Shown in pieces: positions 50,646 through 59,673 of a stretch of 64,000 nucleotides of DNA. Each line of letters begins with the position of its first letter. Position 1 is the first letter of the stretch. This stretch comes from Micromonospora coriariae (GTDB taxonomy: Bacteria; Actinomycetota; Actinomycetes; Mycobacteriales; Micromonosporaceae). The stretch covers positions 6,200,001-6,264,000 of the forward strand of contig NZ_LT607412.1 of NCBI RefSeq assembly GCF_900091455.1. Reading direction: 5' to 3'. Made by a program: the position numbers and the translations under genes. The notes under the pieces are model-generated. The model did not search any database. It was not told where the DNA came from and was given only the letters and a program-made list of their open reading frames with translations.

Positions 50646-51638
50646 CTAGAGGTGAGCTGAGGACAGTGCCCGGGTGACGTGATCGGTGGCCGTGATCGCC
50701 CCGTACGCGACCAGCTGCACGAGGTCGGCGTCGGCCGGATGGGAGAGCCGCCAGAGGGCGACGTCGCCCAGGCTGATCGCGCTGGGCGCGAACGCCGCCA
50801 GCAGCGCGATGCGTGTCCCGACCCGGTCCGCGCCGGGCACGTCCCGGACCAGATCGACGGCCCAGTCCGCGGGCCGGGCCGGGAACCGCCCGTCCTCCCA
50901 GCGCACGGTGGCCGTGACGGTCTGGCGCGCCACGTCGCCCAGGAGGTCTCCGCCCTGGGTGGCGGCGTGCCTCAGCGCCGCGTACGCGACGCCGACCGGG
51001 CTGTCGCCCGCCCAGTCCGGTGGCGTCGTCGTCATGCCGGTGTCGAGGAGCGGGAGGCTGCGCCCGGGCTCGTTCGGCCCCCGGGCCGCCTTGGCGTAGA
51101 GCCGGCCCCCGACCGACCGCACCAGCGGGGAGCGTTGCAGGCCGCCGGGGAGCAGATCGGGGTCGAGCAGCGCCGAGACGACCCGGTTGATGAAGTGGAA
51201 GGCGAGCAGGGTGCCGGTGACCTCGGGGCGGTACGGGCTGGTCCAGCCGGTGGCTTTCGGGCTGCGGCTGGACTCCGCCCAGCGGACCAGCTCGGCGTGC
51301 CTCGGCTCGGCTGGCGTCCCGCCCCGGGCGAGGACCTCGGCCAGCTCGTGCTCGCCCAGGGCGTGCAGCAGCATCAGGTGGGCGTCGACGCAGAACCGGC
51401 AGCGGTTCGCCCGGGACACCGTCGACGCGACGAGTTCGCGGTCCACCCTGGGCGCGTCCCCGGCGAGCAGGGCCTCGCGCATCAGCGCCCAGGTCGCGGC
51501 CTGCAGCTCCGGCACGGCCGAGAGCGCCTGGAAGGTGGGCATCGGCCCGAGGAAGTCGTCCCGCAGCTGCCGGTAGACCTCCGCGGTCAGGCCGGTCGCG
51601 GCCTTCGCCGGTTCGGGGGTGAAGAAGCGGTATGTCAT
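50646..51638 (-). CDS. Carboxymuconolactone decarboxylase/AhpD-like protein
   Basis: The 330-residue product contains the AhpD-type CxxC-x3-H motif (RCRFCVDAH: C80, C83, H87) in an all-helical domain, followed by a second helical half. It may be a peroxidase or reductase. ATG 51638 (MTYRFFTPEPAK) is chosen. The TAG stop lies inside the ribosome site of the next gene, so the genes are coupled. It begins the operon ending in the multicopper oxidase and is divergent from the kinase gene 51782 across 143 bp. Confidence 0.85.
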   Translation of the reverse strand: MTYRFFTPEPAKAATGLTAEVYRQLRDDFLGPMPTFQALSAVPELQAATWALMREALLAGDAPRVDRELVASTVSRANRCRFCVDAHLMLLHALGEHELAEVLARGGTPAEPRHAELVRWAESSRSPKATGWTSPYRPEVTGTLLAFHFINRVVSALLDPDLLPGGLQRSPLVRSVGGRLYAKAARGPNEPGRSLPLLDTGMTTTPPDWAGDSPVGVAYAALRHAATQGGDLLGDVARQTVTATVRWEDGRFPARPADWAVDLVRDVPGADRVGTRIALLAAFAPSAISLGDVALWRLSHPADADLVQLVAYGAITATDHVTRALSSAHL

Positions 51639-51781
51639 GGGCTCGATGCTTGCCTCGACGGGCCGGGAAAGCGTCGTGCCGCCGCAGGCACTTGCCCGGT
51701 CGTCGATACCGCGTCCGTGGTACGCCCTTCTACCACGGGCGGCAGATGTTCCCCGATGGCGGTCCGTTCTACAGTTCGACA

Positions 51782-52912
51782 ATGCGCCGAGACCTGCCGT
51801 ACGCCCTCAGCGGCCTCGCCCTCGGCGGCCTCCTGCTCGGTAACGCCGCGCTCGCACCGGACGCCGCGACGATTCGGGCGGTCGACGTCGCCCTGGTCCT
51901 GGCCATGGCGGCGGCCCTGGCGGTGTGCCGGCGGTACCCGGTCGTGGCGTTGGGCGTGGTGACGGCCGCCATGCTGGCCCTGCACGTCCGGGTGCACCCC
52001 GGGGTGTCCGCCGCGTTCCCCGTCCTCGGCGCCGTCTACGTCACCGCCTGGCGGGGCCACCGGGCGGCCGCCGCCCTGGGCAGCCTGGTCTTTCTCGGCG
52101 GCTTCCTGGCCCGCGACATCTCGGTCGCGCCCGCCGGCCGGCCCGGCCAGCTGATCGCCGAGCGGACCGCCCTGCTGCTGGGCTGGTTCGTGGCGGCCAA
52201 CGTCGCCGGGCTCGTCGCGCGGCAGCGCCGGGCGTACCTGGAACAGGTGGAGCAGCGGGCGATCGAGGCCGAACGCACCCGCGAGGAGATGGCGTTGCGT
52301 CGCGCCGGCGAGGAGCGGCTGCGCATCGCCCGGGACCTGCACGACTCGCTGACCCACAGCATCTCCGTGATCAAGGTGCAGGCCGGCATCGCCGTGCACC
52401 TGGCCCGCAAGCACGGCGAGGAACCGTCGGCCACGCTGCTGGCGATCCAGGAGGCCAGCGGCGCCGCGATGCGTGAACTGCGCACGACTCTGGACGTCCT
52501 GCGCTCACCCACCGACGGGGACTGCGTCGGGCTGACCCGCGTGGAGGAGCTCGCCGAGCGGACCCGTGCGGCCGGCGTACCGGTGCAGGTGACCGTCACC
52601 GGTCAGCCCCGGGACCTGCCCGGCGAGGTCGACCAGGCCGGGTATCGGGTCGTCCAGGAGGCCCTGACCAACGTGGCCCGCCACGCCGGCCCGGCCACCG
52701 CGCAGATCCACCTTGAGTACGCCCCGACACAGCTGACCGTCTCGGTGGCCGATGATGGTCAGGCGTCGCCGATCCGGCCGGTGACACCGGGCGTGGGCCT
52801 ACGCGGCATGCGGGAACGGGTGACCGGACTGGGCGGCACCCTGCGGGCCGCCGCGCGCGACGACGGCGGCTTCGCGGTACGGGCCACGTTCCCGTTGGAC
52901 GGTCCACGGTGA
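51782..52912 (+). CDS. NarL-type sensor histidine kinase
   Basis: The 376-residue product has several N-terminal membrane helices (about 8-110 and 128-146), a coiled region, HisKA_3 with phospho-acceptor H187 (RIARDLHDSLTHSISV) and an HATPase domain (VVQEALTNVARHAGP, VGLRGMRERV). ATG 51782 is only 6 nt after TACAGT, so the transcript is probably leaderless. It overlaps its response regulator (GTGA). Divergence from the CMD-DUF6220-MCO operon suggests that this pair controls that operon. Confidence 0.93.
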   Translation: MRRDLPYALSGLALGGLLLGNAALAPDAATIRAVDVALVLAMAAALAVCRRYPVVALGVVTAAMLALHVRVHPGVSAAFPVLGAVYVTAWRGHRAAAALGSLVFLGGFLARDISVAPAGRPGQLIAERTALLLGWFVAANVAGLVARQRRAYLEQVEQRAIEAERTREEMALRRAGEERLRIARDLHDSLTHSISVIKVQAGIAVHLARKHGEEPSATLLAIQEASGAAMRELRTTLDVLRSPTDGDCVGLTRVEELAERTRAAGVPVQVTVTGQPRDLPGEVDQAGYRVVQEALTNVARHAGPATAQIHLEYAPTQLTVSVADDGQASPIRPVTPGVGLRGMRERVTGLGGTLRAAARDDGGFAVRATFPLDGPR

Positions 52913-53571
52913 CGCGGGTCCTGCTCGCCGACGATCAGGCTCTGATGCGGGCCGGGTTCCGGGCGTTGCTCGACGCCGAGGACGACCTGGAGGTCGTCGG
53001 CGAGGCCGTCGACGGCAGCTCGGCCGTGCATCTGTCGCGGAGCCTGCGGCCCGACGTCGTGCTGATGGACGTGCAGATGCCGGGACTCGACGGCATCGAA
53101 GCCACCCGGCGCATCGCCGCCGATCCCGACCTCGCCGCGATCCGCGTTCTCATCCTCACCAACTACGGGCTCGACAGCTACGTCTTCGCCGCACTCCGCG
53201 CGGGCGCCAGCGGTTTCCTCCTCAAGGACGCCGACCCCGCCGACCTGCTGCAGGCCATCGCCGTCGTGGCTCGTGGCGACGCGCTGCTCGCCCCGGCCGT
53301 CACCCGTACGCTCATCAGCGAGTTCGTGGCCGGCCCACCACCAGCCGAGCCGGCGGCCGGACGCGAGGTGCTGACCGCCCGCGAACAGGAGATCGTCGAA
53401 CTCGTCGCGCGAGGGCTGAGCAACGACGACATCGCCTCGCGCATGGTGATCAGTCCCTTGACCGCGAAGACACACGTCAACCGGGCCATGACCAAGCTGC
53501 ACTGCCGCGACCGCGCCCAACTGGTCGTGTGGGCGTACGAGTCGGGACTGGTCACGCCGCGTCGCCGCTGA
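52909..53571 (+). CDS. NarL/LuxR-type response regulator
   Basis: The 220-residue partner has a receiver with phospho-acceptor D54 (VLMDVQMPGLDG) and switch lysine in GFLLKDAD, and a LuxR helix-turn-helix (LTAREQEIVELVARGLSNDDI, in part, then HVNRAMTKLHC). The GTG at 52909 overlaps the kinase stop. The 155 bp after it hold no supported gene; a fragment ending in DAHGGYNA near 53694 might be a remnant. Confidence 0.94.
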   Translation: MTRVLLADDQALMRAGFRALLDAEDDLEVVGEAVDGSSAVHLSRSLRPDVVLMDVQMPGLDGIEATRRIAADPDLAAIRVLILTNYGLDSYVFAALRAGASGFLLKDADPADLLQAIAVVARGDALLAPAVTRTLISEFVAGPPPAEPAAGREVLTAREQEIVELVARGLSNDDIASRMVISPLTAKTHVNRAMTKLHCRDRAQLVVWAYESGLVTPRRR

Positions 53572-53726
53572 CATGGGTTCGAGCGGTACGCCTTGGGCGT
53601 GACGCGGGACCTCGGGCGCGATGCCTTCCTGGCGAGCCCGCCGCGTCGGACGTCACGGGCGCGGTGCTGGACGCCCACGGCGGCTACAACGCCTGACCGG
53701 TAAATCGCGGCCGGCGCGCCGGAATC

Positions 53727-54317
53727 TCAGGCGCCCGGCAGGAGCTGGGCGGTGAGGGTGTGCGCCGTCACCGTGAGTTTGTCGATGTCCAGGCCGGTGC
53801 GGCCCATGAACACGAGCCCCTGCTGCGCGACGAGCAGTGCGCGTGCCGTCTCGATCGGGTCGGCATCGCCCGGCATGTCACCTTCGTCCTGGGCCCGCGC
53901 GACGCACTCGGCGACCAGGCTGGTGGTCGTCTCGTAGGTGCGCCTCGCCTCGGCCAGAACGTCGGGGTCGGTGGTGGCGAGCTCGTAGGTGCTGTTCGCC
54001 ATGAGGCAGCCGCGCCGGGCGGCGGCTCCGCCCGGGTCGTTCACCGGTGCGGCCAGGAACGCCCGCAGGGCGTCCAGAGCGCGGGGCGTGGACGAGAGCA
54101 TGTCCCGTAGATAGCCGCAGCTGGTCTCGTTGTAGCTGCGCAGCGCCCGAAGGAAGAGCTGGCGCTTGTCGCCGAAGGCGCCGTAGAGGCTGCCCTTGCC
54201 CAGCCCGCTGACGCGCATGAGGTCCTCGAGCGAGGTCGCCGCGTAGCCGGCGTCCCAGAACTGGTCCCGGACGGCGCGGAGCACCTGCTCCTCGTCGAAC
54301 TTCCGCGGTCGTGCCAT
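53727..54317 (-). CDS. TetR-family regulator
   Basis: The 196-residue product has the TetR helix-turn-helix (ARPRKFDEEQVLRAV, then SLEDLMRVSGLGKGSLYGAFG split) and a helical ligand domain with LMANSTYELAT. ATG 54317 is chosen because MARPRKF is the standard start. It is divergent from a SnoaL-like gene, and both promoters are covered by two palindromic operators at 54337-54382, so it is almost certainly an autorepressor that also controls the plus-strand genes. Confidence 0.91.
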   Translation of the reverse strand: MARPRKFDEEQVLRAVRDQFWDAGYAATSLEDLMRVSGLGKGSLYGAFGDKRQLFLRALRSYNETSCGYLRDMLSSTPRALDALRAFLAAPVNDPGGAAARRGCLMANSTYELATTDPDVLAEARRTYETTTSLVAECVARAQDEGDMPGDADPIETARALLVAQQGLVFMGRTGLDIDKLTVTAHTLTAQLLPGA

Positions 54318-54336
54318 GTGACCAGCATAGCAATTC

Positions 54337-54382
54337 TTGACCGATCGGTCCATCACTGACGTATGGTGGACCGGTCGGTCAA
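54337..54382. promoter_or_regulatory. Two TetR operators, TTGACCGATCGGTCCA and TGGACCGGTCGGTCAA
   Basis: Site 1 (54337-54352) and site 2 (54367-54382) each contain a GACCG-CGGTC dyad and are inverted copies of one another, 30 bp apart. They span the divergent spacer between TetR and the SnoaL-like gene. Confidence 0.85.
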
Positions 54383-54409
54383 TAACTCGGGTCACCTGGA
54401 AGGTGCGCC

Positions 54410-54841
54410 ATGTCAAACATGATCAAAGAGACCACCGAACCGGGCGACACCCGCCGTACGGCCGAGGCCTTTCTCCAGCTTCTCGGCGGGGGCGACCCGG
54501 ATCGCATCGCGGACGTCTTCGCCGACACCATCGACTGGTACGTGCCGGGCGACGCTGAGCTGCCCTGGACCGGACCGCGCACCCGCGCCTCCGAGGTGCC
54601 GGCGTTCTTCACGACGATGGGCTCGGCGTTCCGTCCTGGCCAGAGTGAGTACGCGGTGGACCGGATCGTGGTGGAGGGCACTGACGCGGTCATCGTCGCC
54701 ACTGCCACACACACCTTCGCCCGCAGCGGCAAGCGCTTCACCACCCCGATGATCATGCATCTGACCGTCGAGGAAGCGAAGATCGTGCGCTTGCACCTGT
54801 ACGAGGACACCCACCTGGTCTCCCGGTCGTCCTCGATCTGA
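54410..54841 (+). CDS. SnoaL/ketosteroid-isomerase-like protein
   Basis: The 143-residue NTF2-like protein has AEAFLQLLGGGDPDRIADVFAD (in part), DWYVPGD, and a C-terminal IVRLHLYEDTHLV strand pair. It may bind or isomerise a small hydrophobic molecule. ATG 54410 follows GGAAGG. It lies directly under the TetR operators and is followed by a Rossmann-type gene, so the two may form an inducible detoxification unit. Confidence 0.85.
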   Translation: MSNMIKETTEPGDTRRTAEAFLQLLGGGDPDRIADVFADTIDWYVPGDAELPWTGPRTRASEVPAFFTTMGSAFRPGQSEYAVDRIVVEGTDAVIVATATHTFARSGKRFTTPMIMHLTVEEAKIVRLHLYEDTHLVSRSSSI

Positions 54842-54923
54842 CCGGTGGGCCTCCGGCCGCTGAGGTGGCGGGGACCGGCGTCGCATTCCTGAAACCGCGC
54901 AATCACATAGTTGGGAAAAGATC

Positions 54924-55505
54924 ATGAGGGTATTTCTTGCCGGCGCGTCCGGCGTCATCGGGCAGCGGCTCATTCCCCGGCTGGTTCAGGCGGGGCACGT
55001 GGTGGGTGGCATGACGCGCTCGTCCAGTAAGATGGAGTTGCTGGCGCAGGTCGGTGCCGAGCCGATCCTGTGTGACGTCTTCGACCGGGCCGCCCTGATC
55101 CAGGCGGTTCGTGACTTTGGACCGGACGTCATCCTGAACGAGCTGACCGATCTGCCGGACGAGGTGGAGAAGATCGGCGATCATGCGGAGCTGAACGCCC
55201 GGATCCGGACCGAGGGTAACCAGAACCTGATCGAGGCGGCACGGCAGAGCGGATCGCCGAAGATCCTGGCCCAGACCGTCGCCTGGCAGTTGCCGGACGG
55301 ACCCGACGCCCTGGCTGTCGCCGAGCTGGAGCGTTCCGTTCTCGCCGCAGGCGGCGTCGTGCTCAGCTACGGACAGTTCTACGGGCCCGGCACCTACAAC
55401 GAGCAGCAGATCCCCGCCGAGCCTCGCGTCCAGATCGACCGTGCCGCCGAGCGCACGGTGGAACTGCTGGATGCGCCGTCGGGCGTCGTCGTCATCACCG
55501 ACTAA
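54924..55505 (+). CDS. Short NAD(P)-binding epimerase/reductase-like protein
   Basis: The 193-residue product has a Rossmann start (MRVFLAGASGVIGQRLIPRL) and the segments VLSYGQFYGPGTY and ERTVELLDAPSGVVVITD seen in NAD-dependent epimerase/dehydratase-family proteins. Most relatives are 250-300 residues, so this one is short or partly deleted in the middle. No YxxxK catalytic pair is evident; the GQFYGPGTY region substitutes. ATG 54924 has a weak ribosome site. It follows the SnoaL-like gene and probably shares its TetR control. Confidence 0.8.
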   Translation: MRVFLAGASGVIGQRLIPRLVQAGHVVGGMTRSSSKMELLAQVGAEPILCDVFDRAALIQAVRDFGPDVILNELTDLPDEVEKIGDHAELNARIRTEGNQNLIEAARQSGSPKILAQTVAWQLPDGPDALAVAELERSVLAAGGVVLSYGQFYGPGTYNEQQIPAEPRVQIDRAAERTVELLDAPSGVVVITD

Positions 55506-55660
55506 CGACCGCGATCCGGCTGTTGAGCCGCGCTGAGTCCCGTTCGGGACAACGAGATTCCGGCTGACGACAACCCGGCTCGGGGGGCGGATCCGCCTCA
55601 CCACCACCACCCATTCCTTGGCCGCCGCATTCGCGCGCGTGGCCGCTACCTGGAGCAGCT

Positions 55661-56911
55661 GTGTCCTCATCCCAGGCAACCATCGACGCGCCAACGGCCC
55701 GCCGGCGGCGCACTCTCCCGGCCGGACTGGCGCTCACGGGTACGGCGCTCGCGTTCACGAGCGTGTATCTCGCGGCAGGCGTGCTGACGCCCCTGCTGGT
55801 GGTCTACCGGCAGCAGTGGGAGTTCGCCCCGTCGCTGCTCACGCTGGCGTTCGCGGTCTACGCGATCGGCTTCCTCGCCGCCGTCCTCACGTTGGGGTCG
55901 CTGTCTGACCATATCGGCCGGCGCCCGGTGCTCATCGGCGCTCTGGTCGTCCAGCTCGCGTCGAACGTGCTGTTTCTCGTCGCCCCCAACATCGAGTGGG
56001 TGATCGCCGGCCGCATCGTGCAAGGGGTGGCCAGCGGCGCGGCGACGGCCGCCTTCACCGCGGCGCTCGTCGAGCTCGCCCCGCCGAACAGGAAGAGACT
56101 GGGCACGATCCTCGGCAGTGTCGGCCTGACCGGCGGGCTGAGTGTCGGCTCCCTGCTGGCGGGCCTCACCATCCAGCTCACGCCCGCGGCGAACACCATC
56201 GTCTTCGCCGTCCTCGTCGTCCTCACGATTCTCGGCGCCGTCGTCATCGCCCTGTCTCCGGAAACCACGCCGCGGACCTCGGGTGCGCTGCGCTCGATGG
56301 TTCCGCGCGTCGCCATCCCGCCCGCCGCTCGAGCGGAATTCGCCGCCGCGGCACCCGTGGTCGCCGCCGTCTGGATGCTCGCAGGTCTCTCCGGCGGGCT
56401 GGCCCCGAGCATGGTTCGCAGCGTCTTCCATCTGGACAGCGGCCTGCTCAACGGCGTGGCCGGATTCATCGCGCCGGCCGTATCGACCGTCGTCGGACTG
56501 ACCTTCGCCCGCGTCGATCCTCGGCGTGCGATGACCATCGGCATCTACGCGTCCCTCGTCGGGGCCATCGGCATCATCGGCGGCGTGTTCGTCGAAAGCC
56601 TGGCCGTCATGATCATCGGGCAGGCACTCGCCGGTGTCGGCTTCGGCGCGTCCTTCACCGCCGCCCTGCGCCTCATCATTCCGCTCGCGGCACACCAGCG
56701 CGCCGGAGCCGTCGGCGGAATCTACGTCGTGTCGTACGTCGCCTTCGGGCTACCCATCGTCATCGAGGGGCAGCTCGCCGGCCCGATCGGCGAGGTGCCG
56801 GCAGTCGTCTGCTACACCGCGCTGACCGTGCTCCTCGCGCTCGTCAGCCTCGTCGCCCAGACCCGCATCAGACGCGGCGCCGCGGACTCGGGACGCACCG
56901 CAGGCAACTGA
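55661..56911 (+). CDS. MFS transporter (YnfM/arabinose-efflux type)
   Basis: The 416-residue membrane protein has about 12 helices and MFS motif A (GSLSDHIGRRPVLIGAL). The N-terminal start LPAGLALTGTALAFTSVYLA and the AGRIVQGVASG segment are typical of drug or sugar efflux proteins. GTG 55661 is used, with a GGAG about 6 nt upstream. It stands alone and ends before the hairpin at 56928-56951. The substrate is unknown. Confidence 0.91.
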   Translation: MSSSQATIDAPTARRRRTLPAGLALTGTALAFTSVYLAAGVLTPLLVVYRQQWEFAPSLLTLAFAVYAIGFLAAVLTLGSLSDHIGRRPVLIGALVVQLASNVLFLVAPNIEWVIAGRIVQGVASGAATAAFTAALVELAPPNRKRLGTILGSVGLTGGLSVGSLLAGLTIQLTPAANTIVFAVLVVLTILGAVVIALSPETTPRTSGALRSMVPRVAIPPAARAEFAAAAPVVAAVWMLAGLSGGLAPSMVRSVFHLDSGLLNGVAGFIAPAVSTVVGLTFARVDPRRAMTIGIYASLVGAIGIIGGVFVESLAVMIIGQALAGVGFGASFTAALRLIIPLAAHQRAGAVGGIYVVSYVAFGLPIVIEGQLAGPIGEVPAVVCYTALTVLLALVSLVAQTRIRRGAADSGRTAGN

Positions 56912-56927
56912 ACAAGGCAGCCCGGGG

Positions 56928-56951
56928 CGGAGGTGATGATCACCACCTCCG
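56928..56951 (+). terminator. Terminator after MFS gene
   Basis: A near-perfect 24-nt palindrome (GGAGGTGATG opposite GATCACCACCTCC, one mismatched pair) starts 17 nt after the MFS stop. Confidence 0.55.
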
Positions 56952-57156
56952 GCGAACTCTCCCGTCACGGAAGAGTAGCGTCGTCGCCGGTCGTCGAGGG
57001 TGGGCAACCCCTTCGGCGACCTGTTGCGTCCTGGGCGATGAGGCCCAGGGGCCGGATGCGAGCCGGCCGTCGCTGATCCGTGAGTAGCTGCCGGTGTCCG
57101 ACCCAGGACACCGGCTGTGCGCGCCCGTCCGGCGTGCCCTGAGTGGAAATGGCCGT

Positions 57157-58656
57157 ATGTCCTCCGTGCTGTCCGCAGTTTCCCGTACGCGCCTGTCCCG
57201 CCCGTCCTGGCTGTCGCCGAAGGTGTTCCGCACCGAGGTCCTCGCCGGCCTGGTCGTCGCCCTGGCCCTGATCCCCGAGGCGATCTCCTTCTCGATCCTG
57301 GCCGGGGTCGACCCCCGGGTGGGGCTGTTCGCCTCGTTCACGATGGCGGTCACCATCGCGATCTGTGGCGGCCGGCCAGCGATGATCTCGGCAGCCACCG
57401 GCGCCATCGCGCTCGTGGTCGCACCCCTGGTCAAGGCGCACGGCCTGGACTACCTGATCGCGGCGGTGATCCTCGGCGGTGCGATCCAGGTCCTGCTCGC
57501 GGTGCTCGGCGTGGCGAAGCTGATGCGCTTCATCCCCCGCAGCGTCATGGTCGGGTTCGTCAACGCCCTGGCGATTCTGATCTTCGCTGCCCAGGTGCCG
57601 CACCTGCTCGGCGTGCCGTGGCTGGTCTATCCGCTCGTCGCGGTGGCCTTGGCGATCATGGTCGGCCTACCGCGGCTCACCAGGGCCGTGCCGGCGCCGC
57701 TGGTCGCGATCGTGGTGCTGACGGTGGTCACGGTGTTCGCCGGGGTGACCGTCCCGACGGTCGGTGACGAGGGTGCCCTGCCGGACAGCCTGCCCACCCT
57801 CGGCCTGCCGCAGATTCCGTGGACCCCGCACACCCTCACCGTGATCGCCCCGTACGCCCTGGGAATCGCGCTGGTCGGGCTGATGGAGTCGCTGATGACC
57901 GCCAAGCTGGTCGACGACATCACCGACACCCGGTCCAACAAGACGCGGGAGTCCTGGGGCCAGGGCGTGGCCAACATGGTCACCGGATTCTTCGGTGGGA
58001 TGGGTGGCTGCGCCATGATCGGCCAGACAATGATCAACGTGAAGGCGTCCGGTGCCCGTACCCGGCTCTCGACGTTCCTGGCCGGCGTGTTCCTGCTGGT
58101 CCTGGTCGTGGCGCTCGGCGACGTGGTCGCGGTCATCCCGATGGTCGCCCTGGTCGCCGTAATGATCATTGTGGCGGTGTCGACGTTCGACTGGCACTCG
58201 GTCGCGCCGAAGACGCTGAAGCGGATGCCGTACGGCGAGACCATCGTCATGGTGGCCACCGTGGCCACCACCCTGGCCACCCGCAACCTCGCCGTCGGCG
58301 TCGTCGTGGGTGTGCTCACCGCCACGGTCATCTTCGCTCGCCGGGTCGCCCACCTGGTCGAGGTCACCAGCGTCCTGGACCCGGACGGCACCACCCGGAT
58401 CTACTCCGTGCGCGGTGAGCTGTTCTTCGCCTCCAGCAATGACCTGGTCGGCCAGTTCGACTACGCGAACGACCCCGAGCACGTGGTCATCGACATGAGC
58501 CAGGCCCACGTCTGGGATGCCTCCTCCGTCGCTGCCCTCGACGCGATCACCACCAGGTACGCCACCCGCGGCAAGACCGTCGAACTCGTCGAGCTGAACA
58601 AGCCCAGCGCCCGCATCCACGACACCCTCGCCGGCCAGTTCGGCGTTGGCCACTGA
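57157..58656 (+). CDS. SulP-family anion transporter with STAS domain
   Basis: The 499-residue product has the SulP membrane region (about 25-405: [18 protein letters not shown], then [14 protein letters not shown]) and a C-terminal cytoplasmic STAS domain (about 410-499: [21 protein letters not shown]). It would carry sulfate, bicarbonate or another anion. ATG 57157 ([13 protein letters not shown]) is chosen; the frame is open from 57094. Its TGA overlaps the MerR ATG, so the regulator is translated with it. Confidence 0.92.
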   Translation: MSSVLSAVSRTRLSRPSWLSPKVFRTEVLAGLVVALALIPEAISFSILAGVDPRVGLFASFTMAVTIAICGGRPAMISAATGAIALVVAPLVKAHGLDYLIAAVILGGAIQVLLAVLGVAKLMRFIPRSVMVGFVNALAILIFAAQVPHLLGVPWLVYPLVAVALAIMVGLPRLTRAVPAPLVAIVVLTVVTVFAGVTVPTVGDEGALPDSLPTLGLPQIPWTPHTLTVIAPYALGIALVGLMESLMTAKLVDDITDTRSNKTRESWGQGVANMVTGFFGGMGGCAMIGQTMINVKASGARTRLSTFLAGVFLLVLVVALGDVVAVIPMVALVAVMIIVAVSTFDWHSVAPKTLKRMPYGETIVMVATVATTLATRNLAVGVVVGVLTATVIFARRVAHLVEVTSVLDPDGTTRIYSVRGELFFASSNDLVGQFDYANDPEHVVIDMSQAHVWDASSVAALDAITTRYATRGKTVELVELNKPSARIHDTLAGQFGVGH

Positions 58657-59123
58657 TGCCCGCCACCGGCCGGGAGGACGGGCCGGAGCCCGCCTCCGAC
58701 CCGGCTGTCGGTCCTCTGATGCAGATCGGGGAGGCGGCCGAGCGGGTCGGGTTGAGCATCCGCACCATCCGCCACTACGAGGAAGCCGGCCTGATCGTCC
58801 CCGCCGCACGCAGCGAGGGTGGCTTCCGCCTCTACACCCGGTCCGATCTCAGCCGACTGGCCGTGGTGAAGCGGATGAAGCCCGTCGGATTCACCCTCGA
58901 CGAGATGCGCGACCTGCTCACCGTCCTCGACGCCCTCGACAGCGCCACCGGCGCCGACCGCGCCGCCCTGCTCGACCGCCTCGCGATGTTCCAGACCGCG
59001 GCGACCGCCCGGGTCACCGCACTACGCGACCAGCTCGCCAGGGCGGAAGTCTTCGCCGGAACGCTCCGCGACAAGCTCGACCACCACAGCGGCCACCGCC
59101 CGGGTCCGGTCAACGTGGGGTGA
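58656..59123 (+). CDS. MerR-family regulator
   Basis: The 155-residue product has the MerR helix-turn-helix and wing (MQIGEAAERVGLSIRTIRHY, EEAGLIVPAARSEGGFRLY) and a C-terminal coiled-coil. ATG 58656 overlaps the SulP stop (TGATG); M22 at 58719 is an alternative start. It has no cysteine-based metal site. Coupling to SulP suggests that it responds to the transported anion. Its 3' end overlaps the convergent GerMN lipoprotein gene by 14 nt. Confidence 0.92.
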   Translation: MPATGREDGPEPASDPAVGPLMQIGEAAERVGLSIRTIRHYEEAGLIVPAARSEGGFRLYTRSDLSRLAVVKRMKPVGFTLDEMRDLLTVLDALDSATGADRAALLDRLAMFQTAATARVTALRDQLARAEVFAGTLRDKLDHHSGHRPGPVNVG

Positions 59124-59673
59124 TGAGCGGGGCGTAGTCGGCGCGGGTGAGCGGTTGTTCGGACAGCGAGCCGTCGGCGCGCGGCACGCCGAGTGGCTTG
59201 CCGTCGCGCAGGAACACCACTGTGGTGATGTCGTCGCGACTGGTCAGAGTGCAGACGATCTGCCCGAGGGCGAGGACTTCGTCGCTGCGGCCGGCGTCGT
59301 CTTCCGGTGTGTCGACGGCGACGCGGGCCTGCGTACCGGTCACTGTCGCACCGGCGGCGTTGACCGCTCCCGGCAGGGCGCTGGTCAGGTCGCTACCGCG
59401 TTCGGCCGTACCTGGCCCGGCGAGCAGATGCCGCAGGTGGTCCTCGACCGTGGGCGCGTGGTCGACGCGCCGGGCCACCGGAACGATGCGGTTGTCGCGG
59501 ACGAGGCAGAGTGTCTCGTTCGCACGGCCGGCCGGTGCCGTCGTCTCGACGGGGGCGGCGCTGTGGAACGGACCCCGCGGGGGCCGCACCGTTCGAGGGG
59601 CGTCGTCGGTGGGGACGCCGCAGCCGGTCAGCAATGCGGCAAGCGCCAACGGGGCCAGGTGGCGGTGGTTCAT
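59110..59673 (-). CDS. GerMN-domain lipoprotein
   Basis: The 187-residue product has a lipoprotein signal peptide with lipobox LTGC (C18) and a GerMN domain (about 70-165: VEDHLRHLLAGPGTAERGSDL, in part, and GQIVCTLTSRDDITTVVF). It would sit on the outer face of the membrane. ATG 59673 overlaps the kinase stop (ATGA). The regulator-kinase-GerMN lipoprotein order recalls mtrA-mtrB-lpqB, suggesting that it modulates the kinase. Confidence 0.88.
   Translation of the reverse strand: MNHRHLAPLALAALLTGCGVPTDDAPRTVRPPRGPFHSAAPVETTAPAGRANETLCLVRDNRIVPVARRVDHAPTVEDHLRHLLAGPGTAERGSDLTSALPGAVNAAGATVTGTQARVAVDTPEDDAGRSDEVLALGQIVCTLTSRDDITTVVFLRDGKPLGVPRADGSLSEQPLTRADYAPLITPR

Noticed and set aside
53572..53726. 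Fragment ending in DAHGGYNA after the response regulator
   Set aside because: It is too short and has no recognisable family or start; it could be a relic but cannot be supported.
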